Assembly: GCA_913053795.1 (NCBI GenBank)
Contig: CAJXGZ010000143.1
Location: 1 to 6,064 of the forward strand
DNA from: an uncultured Rhodospirillales bacterium
GTDB lineage: Bacteria > Pseudomonadota > Alphaproteobacteria > Rhodospirillales > 2-02-FULL-58-16
Length of the DNA stretch: 6,064 nt
Direction: 5' to 3'
Shown: positions 1-5,417 of the stretch, one piece after another
How the letters are laid out: each line of letters starts with the position of its first letter
How positions within the stretch are numbered: the first letter of the stretch is position 1
Translations under genes and position numbers: made by a program
Notes under the pieces: generated by a model
What the model saw: the letters and a program-made list of their open reading frames with translations, nothing else
The model's database searches: none
What the model was told of the DNA's origin: nothing

Positions 1-132
1 TTCGACCTCGAGGAGCGTGTTTCGCTGCCGCCTAGGGCGACGACGGCGGACCATGCCAAAGAGGAGTCCGAGGCCCCGCGGCTGGGCGATCTGGCCACGG
101 CGAGCGGTAGCGGAAGGGGAGAGCACGGGTGA
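1..132 (+). CDS. C-terminal fragment of an unidentified upstream gene (possibly glutamyl-tRNA reductase)
   Basis: Frame 1 is open from the window edge to a TGA at 130-132 and gives 43 residues, beginning FDLEERVSLPP and ending GRGEHG. Two things suggest it is real coding sequence: most third codon positions are G or C, and its stop overlaps the hemC start as GTGA, the usual four-base junction of translationally coupled genes. The tail is rich in Glu, Ala, Gly and Ser and looks like a disordered C-terminus. No motif identifies the family. In many bacteria that use the C5 pathway, hemA (glutamyl-tRNA reductase) lies directly before hemC, and those proteins often end with a Leu-Phe-x-Leu-type helix followed by an acidic tail. 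FDLEE would fit, but that is a guess from context. In many alphaproteobacteria the neighbour of hemC is instead a divergent tsaD, and no TsaD start is visible on the minus strand here. Confidence 0.6.
   Translation, partial: FDLEERVSLPPRATTADHAKEESEAPRLGDLATASGSGRGEHG
112..121 (+). promoter_or_regulatory. Ribosome binding site of hemC
   Basis: A purine-rich Shine-Dalgarno sequence (GGAAGGGGAG) ends 7 nt before the GTG at 129. It lies inside the last codons of the upstream gene. Its position supports GTG 129 as the hemC start; no ATG occurs in frame near the expected N-terminus. Confidence 0.7.
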
Positions 133-1043
133 AGCTCCGCATCGCGACACGCAAGAGCGAGCTCGCCCTGACCCAGACGCGCTGGATCGGCGCTCGAATT
201 CGAGAACGCCATCCGGACGTCGAGATCGAGGAGGTCGCGGTGGTCACTCGGGGCGACGAGATCCTCGACATGCCGTTGACGAGCATCGGCGGCAAGGGGC
301 TCTTCGTCACTGAGGTAGAGCAGTGCATCGTAGACGGCCGCGCCGACATCGCGGTGCACTCCATGAAGGACGTGCCCACATGGCTGCCCGACGGCATTGT
401 ATTGCCCTGCATGCTGGAGCGCGAAGACCCCCGCGACGCCTTCATTTGCAACAAGGCGCCCAATCTGGCGGCTTTGCCGGCGGGATCGGTTGTCGGCACC
501 TCTTCGCTGCGCCGCCAGGCGCAAATCCTCTACCGCCGCCCCGACCTCAAGGTGGCGGCTTTCCGCGGCAACGTGCAGACCCGCATGAAAAAGCTGGAAG
601 AGGGGGTTGTCGACGCCACTTTGCTGGCCCTGGCCGGGCTTAAGCGCTTAGGCATGGCCGACGCCGCCACCAACCTTATGGAGCCCGAGGACATGCTGCC
701 CGCCGTCGCCCAAGGGGCGATCGGCGTCACCTGCCGTGAAAACGACGAAAACGCCCACCAATTGCTGGCCCCCCTCAATCATCCGGAGACTTTTACGGCG
801 GCGTCCTCTGAGCGCGCCCTGCTGGCGGCGCTGGACGGGTCGTGCCGCACCCCCATCGCCGCCCTGGCGGAAATTACCGGCTCCCAGATAAGGCTGCGGG
901 GGTTGATCGCCCGCCCCGGCGGCGGCGGCCTTATTGAAACCGACCGGTATGAATCAGTAGCCGGCGCCGAGGCTTTGGGCCGCGAGGCGGGGGAAGAGCT
1001 AAAGCGCCGCGCCGGACCCGGTTTTTTCAAAGGATTTCAATAA
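129..1043 (+). CDS. hemC: Hydroxymethylbilane synthase (porphobilinogen deaminase)
   Basis: This cytosolic enzyme polymerises four porphobilinogen molecules into the linear tetrapyrrole hydroxymethylbilane, the substrate of HemD, encoded next. The 304-residue product is normal length for the family. Visible landmarks are the N-terminal RIATRKSELAL strand, GGKGLF at 54-59, VHSMKDVP with the catalytic aspartate at D81 (D84 in E. coli), GTSSLRRQAQ at 123-132, FRGNVQTR at 145-152, AVAQGAIG at 192-199, and LDGSCRTPIAA with C239, the cysteine that carries the dipyrromethane cofactor. The GTG start is fixed by a strong Shine-Dalgarno and a GTGA overlap with the preceding gene; only 1 nt separates its stop from hemD. 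The oddity is that residues 1 to about 80 have different codon choice and a delta/myxobacterial sequence style, while the rest is Rhodospirillales-like, so the reading frame is intact but may be a hybrid. The assignment itself is secure. Confidence 0.96.
   Translation: MKLRIATRKSELALTQTRWIGARIRERHPDVEIEEVAVVTRGDEILDMPLTSIGGKGLFVTEVEQCIVDGRADIAVHSMKDVPTWLPDGIVLPCMLEREDPRDAFICNKAPNLAALPAGSVVGTSSLRRQAQILYRRPDLKVAAFRGNVQTRMKKLEEGVVDATLLALAGLKRLGMADAATNLMEPEDMLPAVAQGAIGVTCRENDENAHQLLAPLNHPETFTAASSERALLAALDGSCRTPIAALAEITGSQIRLRGLIARPGGGGLIETDRYESVAGAEALGREAGEELKRRAGPGFFKGFQ
345..385 (+). other. Putative mosaic junction inside hemC
   Basis: Codon choice and sequence style change around this conserved block, which encodes residues 73-85 (DIAVHSMKDVPTW). 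Before Trp85, leucine is CTC in 4 of 6 codons, isoleucine is ATC in 7 of 8, and glutamate is GAG in 7 of 8. After it, CTC is 3 of 28 leucine codons, ATC is about half of isoleucine and GAA about half of glutamate, as in the following genes. The exact breakpoint cannot be set because this block is conserved across phyla. It may be natural recombination or an assembly join; small counts leave chance possible. Confidence 0.4.
1029..1034 (+). promoter_or_regulatory. Ribosome binding site of hemD
   Basis: AAAGGA lies in the last codons of hemC, 10 nt before the TTG at 1045. It decides the start, because TTG is a rare initiation codon and the next in-frame ATG is 21 codons further on, inside the conserved first domain. 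Confidence 0.6.
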
Positions 1044-1044
1044 C

Positions 1045-1749
1045 TTGCGTATTCTCGTTACACGTCCGGAAGCAGATGCCAAGCCGCTTGCGAAACGGCT
1101 AAAAGCCATGGGCATGGAAGTCATTCTGGAGCCGTTATTGTTAATTGAATTCCTGGACGGCCCCGAGCTGGATCTTTCCGGCGTCCAGGCCTTTCTGGCC
1201 ACCAGCGCCAACGGAGTGAGGGCGCTGGCGCGGCGCTGCCGGGACCGCGCATGTCCGGTTTACGCCGTCGGCGACGCCTCGGCCCGGGCGGCGCGGGAAG
1301 CCGGGTTTACAAAAATCGTATGCGCCTCCGGCGATGTGGAGGCTTTGGCTCAAACGGCGGCGGCGCGACTTGATCCCAAGTCCGGAAGCCTGGTTCACGC
1401 CGCCGGGACCAAGCTGGCCGGGGATCTCAAGGGTTTGCTGGAGGCGCAAGGCTTCGACTACCGCCGCTGCATCCTCTACCAGGCCAAAAAGGCCGAAAAC
1501 TTTTCAGGCGCAACGCTCAAGGCGTTGGCGGAGGCGAATATTGACGGCGTTCTTTTGTTTTCGCCTCGCACCGGGCGCGCTTTTGTTGAGCTTTTGAATA
1601 AAGCCGGGTTGGAGGCGGCCTGCCGGAGCGCCGTCGCCTACTGTCTGAGCCCGGCGGTCGCCGCCGAAATCAAGGGCGTTCAGTGGCGCCAGGTGCGGGT
1701 TGCGGCGCGCCCGGATCAGGATTCGCTGCTGAAGACCCTCAACAACTGA
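1045..1749 (+). CDS. hemD: Uroporphyrinogen-III synthase
   Basis: This cytosolic enzyme closes hydroxymethylbilane into uroporphyrinogen III while inverting ring D, immediately after the HemC step. At 234 residues it is at the short end of the normal family length. HemD sequences diverge strongly, so the call rests on scattered motifs plus context: an N-terminal ILVTRPE strand (residues 3-9), the conserved ATSANGVRAL segment (52-61), VYAVGDASARAAREAGF (72-88), a LYQAKKAE linker, then LLFSPRTGRAFVELL and CLSPAVAAEIK in the second half. This pattern is typical of the two-lobed HEM4 fold. Translation starts at TTG 1045, one base after the hemC TAA, with AAAGGA upstream. That start gives the characteristic MRILVTRP N-terminus, so an internal ATG at codon 22 or 24 is unlikely. 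The spacing implies coupled expression with hemC. No frameshift or truncation was seen. Confidence 0.93.
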   Translation: MRILVTRPEADAKPLAKRLKAMGMEVILEPLLLIEFLDGPELDLSGVQAFLATSANGVRALARRCRDRACPVYAVGDASARAAREAGFTKIVCASGDVEALAQTAAARLDPKSGSLVHAAGTKLAGDLKGLLEAQGFDYRRCILYQAKKAENFSGATLKALAEANIDGVLLFSPRTGRAFVELLNKAGLEAACRSAVAYCLSPAVAAEIKGVQWRQVRVAARPDQDSLLKTLNN

Positions 1750-1828
1750 AATTTTGTCTCCCTTCGGCGGGGTTTTCCCTGCTAATCTTAAGAACACCCC
1801 GTTAAGGCCCGTAAAGGAAAGGCAGGGC
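1750..1828 (+). other. 79-nt gap between hemD and the Mic60 gene
   Basis: This is the only real gap in the cluster. It contains a T-rich start, a short inverted repeat (CGGGGT at 1768-1773 and ACCCCG at 1796-1801, 22-nt loop, extendable by two G-U pairs) and the ribosome binding site of the next gene. No good -35/-10 pair was found: TAATCT at 1783-1788 has no suitable partner. There is no T-tract after the inverted repeat, so it is not a typical terminator. The downstream frame is also open through most of the gap from a TTG at 1754, but the translation there looks unlike protein coding. Confidence 0.5.
1813..1822 (+). promoter_or_regulatory. Ribosome binding site setting the Mic60 start
   Basis: AAAGGAAAGG ends 6 nt before ATG 1829, and its core AAAGGA ends 10 nt before. 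This strong site favours ATG 1829 over the TTG at 1754, which has no recognisable Shine-Dalgarno. Confidence 0.65.
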
Positions 1829-3052
1829 ATGACCGAGACCAGCAAGAAACCTTCAGCAAGAAAAAAACCGGCGGCGCGGACCCAGGCCAAAACCGTTGAG
1901 CCGAAAATCGCCCGGGCCGCCGCCCAAAAACCCTCAAAGCCGAAAATCGAAGCGCCGCGGGCGCCGGCCGCGCCCAGCAGGACAAGCAATAACCTCGTCC
2001 ATGTCTTGATCGGGGCCATTGTGGTCTCGGTGGTGGTTGCCGGCGGCTTCGCCCTTTGGCCCAAGCTTTCGTCTTACCTGGACGTCAAGAACGACCCCAT
2101 CAAGGCTTCCATCCCTGCTGGAGAAAATAAAATCCCGGAGCAAACGATCGAGGAAATGGCGGCGGAGCGGGACCGCTTCATCAGCCAACTCAATAAGATG
2201 ATGGAGCGGGTGAACGAGCTTGATCAAGCGCTCCAGTCGGTTAAAAAATTGGTCGCGGCCACGGACCAGTCCATGGACGCCGAAAAGGCCGGCGAAGCTT
2301 TGGAGCGGCTTAAGTATCGTTTCGCCAAAATGGACGAGCGCGGCGCCGATCTGGCGAAGCTTAAAAAGCGCGTGGACAAAATTGAAGAGTCGAAAGAGAC
2401 CGCCAAGAACGCGCCCACGGGCAACGATCTGACGGCCGGGAATGAACAGGTCTCCACCGCCGTCGCCCAAATAAACCAACGGCTGGAGAACCTGGAAAAA
2501 ACAAAGGCGGCGGCGACGGGTGCGGCGGCGCGGGCGCTGGTTCTGGCGACCAGCCAGTTGCGCCAAGCCCTTCATGACGACGCGCCCTTCGTTGAACCGC
2601 TACGGACCCTTGAGGCCGTGGCCGAGGGCAACCAAAAGGTGACCGAGGCCGTCGCCGCCCTGAGCCCCCACGCCGAAAAGGGCGTTTCCTCCCTGACCTC
2701 GTTGCGTAACCGTTTCGATTCCATGGCGTCCAAGGCCGCCAACGCCGCCAAACTTCCCGAAGGCGCCGGCTGGGTCCAAAAAACCATCAACCGCCTGACC
2801 TCCCTTGCCAGCGTCCGGCAAGTGGACGGCGGCGGCGATGAAAACTCCCTTGACGGCGTCCTGTTTCGGGCTGGAGCCAGTCTCAAGTCCGGGGATTTGA
2901 TGAACGCCGTCAAAACGCTGGAAGAGCTTGACGGCGCGGCCGGCGCGGCGGCGGAGACATGGCTTAAGGACGCGCGGGCGCGGCTGGCGGTGGAAAGGGC
3001 CATGGCCTCGCTGCATGTGTACGCCGTTTCCATCCTTGCGCCGAAAGAGTAG
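1829..3052 (+). CDS. Mic60/mitofilin family inner-membrane protein
   Basis: The 407-residue product has the Mic60 architecture. Residues 1-53 are a charged, Lys/Ala/Pro-rich cytoplasmic tail. Residues 56-77 form one hydrophobic segment (LVHVLIGAIVVSVVV then AGGFALW). Residues of about 100-255 are heptad-like and Glu/Lys-rich, with repeated NELDQAL- and RLENLEK-type stretches, as expected for a coiled coil. The C-terminal ~150 residues begin ARALVLATSQLRQAL and resemble the alphaproteobacterial mitofilin domain (COG4223). Alphaproteobacterial Mic60 genes are known to lie between hemD and hemY, as here, and the family is the proposed ancestor of the mitochondrial cristae-junction protein that bends inner membrane. 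In bacteria it is linked to membrane curvature and envelope contacts. It has no visible enzyme motif. ATG 1829 is preferred because of its ribosome site; a TTG at 1754 would add 25 residues. The identity rests on architecture and position, since primary sequence is poorly conserved. The positional counterpart HemX of gammaproteobacteria is the main alternative. Confidence 0.82.
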   Translation: MTETSKKPSARKKPAARTQAKTVEPKIARAAAQKPSKPKIEAPRAPAAPSRTSNNLVHVLIGAIVVSVVVAGGFALWPKLSSYLDVKNDPIKASIPAGENKIPEQTIEEMAAERDRFISQLNKMMERVNELDQALQSVKKLVAATDQSMDAEKAGEALERLKYRFAKMDERGADLAKLKKRVDKIEESKETAKNAPTGNDLTAGNEQVSTAVAQINQRLENLEKTKAAATGAAARALVLATSQLRQALHDDAPFVEPLRTLEAVAEGNQKVTEAVAALSPHAEKGVSSLTSLRNRFDSMASKAANAAKLPEGAGWVQKTINRLTSLASVRQVDGGGDENSLDGVLFRAGASLKSGDLMNAVKTLEELDGAAGAAAETWLKDARARLAVERAMASLHVYAVSILAPKE

Positions 3053-3057
3053 CCGGC

Positions 3058-4401
3058 ATGCTTCGCGCCGTATGGTTCCTGTTCGTCATTGGCGTTTTAT
3101 CCCTGATCGCCGTATGGCTGGCCGAGGATCCGGGAACGGTGCTTTTGCAATGGCGGGGAACGCGGATCGATTCTTCTTTTTCCTTGTTGCTGACCGTTGT
3201 GGCCGTCTTGACGGTCATTACGGCGCTGATTTACAGGTTTTGGCTTTTCATTCGCCGGGCGCCGTCCGAAATTTCCAGACTGTGGAGCGAACGGCGCCGG
3301 CGCAAGGGGTATCTGGCGCTGACCCGGGGCATGGTGGCGGTGGCCGCCGGCGACGCCGAGGAAGCCGGCGTTCAGAGCAAGCGGGCCGAATCATTGCTGG
3401 AGGACCCTCCCCTGACCATGCTGCTGTCGGCCCAGGCGGCGCAGCTGGGGGGCGATGAGAAGGCGGCGGCTAAATTCTTCAGCTCCTTGCGCGAGGAGGC
3501 GGAAACCGAGTTTCTGGGCCTGCGCGGACTGCTGACCCAGTCCATGAAGCGGCGCAACTGGGACGAAGCGTTGGAGCTGGCGGGCCGGGCCTACAAGCTT
3601 CGGCCAAAGAGCGGCTGGGTGGCGAAAAATCTGTTCGATCTGCAAGCCCGCGCGGGCCATTGGCGGGACGCCCAGGCGACCCTGGAGGAGGCCGTGAACA
3701 ACAGGGTGATGGCGGTCGACAACCTTCGCCGGCGCGCCGTTCTCGAATATCAAATCAGCGTTGAAGCAGGGAACTCCGGCGATGGCGCCAAGGCCCTGAA
3801 ATACATCCGCAAGGCCAACGATCTGGCCCGGGATTTCATTCCGGCGGCGATCCGGCTGGCGCGGCTTTACGTCGAAGCGGGCAAGGGGCGCAAGGCGGCG
3901 AACATCGTGATTTGCGCCTGGAAGCTCAAGCCCCATCCCGGCTTTCTTGAAATTTACTGGCAAGCGAAAGGGGCCGAGGACGCCATGGCCAAGGTTCAGG
4001 CGGCGCAGGCCCTTGCCAAACACAATCCCGGCCATATTGAAAGCCATTTGGCCATCGCCAAGGCGTCCCTGGAGGCGCGGCTTTGGGGCGAGGCGCGCAA
4101 GCATCTGGCGGAGATCACAAGCAGCGGCGCCCCGGCGCGGGTGTGCCGGATGATGGCCGAGCTGGAGGAAATGGAGAATGGCGACCAGGCGTCCGCGCGG
4201 GCGTGGTTGATGCGCGCCACGACGGCCGAGCCGGACCCGGCCTGGGTGTGCGGCCACTGCGGCGAGGCGGTGGACGAATGGAGCGCACTTTGCGGCAAGT
4301 GCGAAAACTTCGACGCCTTAACCTGGCGGGCGCCGCCGCACATCGTCAGCCTGGCGGCCCACGGCCCGGCCCCGGCGGCCCTCCCGGCGGGCGAGGGATA
4401 A
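3058..4401 (+). CDS. hemY: HemY-type TPR membrane protein with C-terminal zinc ribbon
   Basis: The 447-residue protein starts with two hydrophobic segments (about residues 4-22 and 41-62) joined by AEDPGTVLLQWRGTRID, a pattern typical of the HemY N-terminal domain, where W-x-G-x-x-I/V recurs. The rest is largely helical with TPR-like repeats, for example NWDEALELAGRAYKLRP, HWRDAQATLEEAV and GAKALKYIRKANDLARD. Near the end, C398-G-H-C401 and C412-G-K-C415 form a four-cysteine zinc ribbon (WVCGHCGEAVDEW), followed by a Pro/Ala-rich tail. HemY is an inner-membrane protein encoded in heme operons and thought to scaffold or modulate late tetrapyrrole enzymes; its precise activity is not established. 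It is unrelated to Bacillus HemY, a protoporphyrinogen oxidase. The ATG lies 5 nt after the Mic60 stop, with only a weak purine site (AAAGAG), so expression may depend on coupling. The paired TPR and ribbon resemble LapB (YciM), which uses a similar C-terminal metal domain in envelope quality control; the resemblance is only of layout. Confidence 0.9.
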   Translation: MLRAVWFLFVIGVLSLIAVWLAEDPGTVLLQWRGTRIDSSFSLLLTVVAVLTVITALIYRFWLFIRRAPSEISRLWSERRRRKGYLALTRGMVAVAAGDAEEAGVQSKRAESLLEDPPLTMLLSAQAAQLGGDEKAAAKFFSSLREEAETEFLGLRGLLTQSMKRRNWDEALELAGRAYKLRPKSGWVAKNLFDLQARAGHWRDAQATLEEAVNNRVMAVDNLRRRAVLEYQISVEAGNSGDGAKALKYIRKANDLARDFIPAAIRLARLYVEAGKGRKAANIVICAWKLKPHPGFLEIYWQAKGAEDAMAKVQAAQALAKHNPGHIESHLAIAKASLEARLWGEARKHLAEITSSGAPARVCRMMAELEEMENGDQASARAWLMRATTAEPDPAWVCGHCGEAVDEWSALCGKCENFDALTWRAPPHIVSLAAHGPAPAALPAGEG

Positions 4402-4409
4402 CCGGTCGA

Positions 4410-5411
4410 ATGCTCCGTCTCGTTATCGAGGATTATACGCAAGATCGTTGGAATCGCCTGATCGGCGATTTTACCGGGCTTAGCCTTTTGCAGCGCTGGG
4501 AATACGCCGAAGCCAAGGCGCGCGCCGGGCCTTGGGGCGTGGAGAGGGGCGTTTTTTTCAAGAGCGGCGAACCTGTGGGGGCCTTTCAAGCCCTTATTCG
4601 GCCCTTGCCCGCCGGACTTCCCGGCGGCTTGGCGTGGATTAACCGCGGACCCTTGCATCGAAATGACGAAGAGCTCGCCGCCATGATGGGTCTGTTGCGG
4701 GACCGCTACGCCCGGAAGCGGGGCATGTATCTGCGCATTGCGCCGCCAATCGAAAATTTGATCGCCGAGGATTTGAGCGCCGAGGGGTTTGCGCCGGCGG
4801 GTTGTCCGGGTTGGGCGTCCGCCGTTGTCGACCTGACGGCGCCCCTTGAGGCGTTGCGCGGAAATCTCAGGCAGAAGTGGCGCAATTGCCTAAACAAGGC
4901 GGAACGCATGAACTTAGAAATCAAATGGGGCGACGGTGAGGATATCTTCGCCGCCTTCCTGGAAGGTCACGGCAAACTGATCGCCGAAAAGGGTTTCGCC
5001 ACAAGCGTCACCACGGACCTGTTGCGCGCCCTTCAGGACCTGTCGGCGCCGGAAAACAGGATGGAGGCGTTCATTGTTTCTCATGAAGGAGCCCCGGCGG
5101 CGTCTGCGCTGATAGCAAAGTTTGGCGAAACGTGCGAATACCTGGCCGGCAACGTCGGGGACGAGGGACGGCGGCGAAACGCAGGCCAGTTCCTGTTGTG
5201 GCGGGTGGCGGCGGCCATGAAGGCTGAGGGCTTCCGCCGCTTCGACCTGGGCGGCGTGGACCCGGACCTGACGCCCAAGGGCGTCTTTCGTTTCAAGGAC
5301 GGCCTCGCCGGAACGCCTTACCGGCTGGCGCGGGAAGTGGAGGCCCTCGATGGCGGACCCTTGGGCCGGCTGGTGCGCTGGCGCGTGAACCGCGCCCGCG
5401 CCAACGGGTGA
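4410..5411 (+). CDS. FemAB-like GNAT-fold acyltransferase
   Basis: The 333-residue protein looks like a FemAB/peptidoglycan-bridge-type member of the GNAT superfamily (Acetyltransf_6 style). The N-terminal half has SLLQRWEYAEAKARAGPWG (residues 25-43) and GGLAWINRGPL, typical of the first lobe. The second lobe has LRQKWRNCLNKAERMNLEI (153-171), a hallmark of the family, and ends with FDLGGVDPDLTPKGVFRFKDG (278-298), close to the DLGG..D...G...FK signature. Members use aminoacyl-tRNA or acyl donors to modify cell-wall or envelope molecules. Alphaproteobacteria normally lack interpeptide bridges, so a glycan or lipid substrate is more likely; the actual substrate cannot be read from sequence. 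ATG 4410 lies 8 nt after the hemY stop, behind a GAGGGA purine run at the hemY stop. The frame stays open upstream into hemY, but that extension is an out-of-frame reading of hemY. The following deacetylase supports an envelope or exopolysaccharide role. Confidence 0.82.
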   Translation: MLRLVIEDYTQDRWNRLIGDFTGLSLLQRWEYAEAKARAGPWGVERGVFFKSGEPVGAFQALIRPLPAGLPGGLAWINRGPLHRNDEELAAMMGLLRDRYARKRGMYLRIAPPIENLIAEDLSAEGFAPAGCPGWASAVVDLTAPLEALRGNLRQKWRNCLNKAERMNLEIKWGDGEDIFAAFLEGHGKLIAEKGFATSVTTDLLRALQDLSAPENRMEAFIVSHEGAPAASALIAKFGETCEYLAGNVGDEGRRRNAGQFLLWRVAAAMKAEGFRRFDLGGVDPDLTPKGVFRFKDGLAGTPYRLAREVEALDGGPLGRLVRWRVNRARANG

Positions 5412-5417
5412 CGGATC

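Noticed and set aside
32..499. Minus-strand open frame of 155 codons across the hemC start, considered as a divergent neighbour such as tsaD
   Set aside because: It overlaps most of the first third of hemC and its translation has no TsaD motif (no GIETSCDET-type start).
1754..1788. Possible promoter (TTGTCT and TAATCT) before the Mic60 gene
   Set aside because: The spacer is 23 nt, far from the usual 17, and the -10 match is weak; this could not be separated from chance.
1768..1801. Possible terminator after hemD
   Set aside because: The stem is only six perfect pairs with a 22-nt loop and has no following T-tract, and the next gene is in the same direction.
2500..2540. GCG-rich tract resembling a trinucleotide repeat
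   Set aside because: It encodes an alanine-rich helix within the Mic60 coiled-coil region using ordinary high-G+C alanine codons; it is not a regular tandem repeat.
3391..4257. Minus-strand open frame of 288 codons opposite hemY
   Set aside because: It mirrors the codon pattern of hemY; the translation is Arg/Pro/Leu/Gly-rich and matches no family.
4083..4409. Upstream in-frame extension of the FemAB-like gene into hemY (109 extra codons)
   Set aside because: The extension is an out-of-frame reading of hemY, rich in Gly and Arg; the true protein starts at ATG 4410, where family similarity begins.
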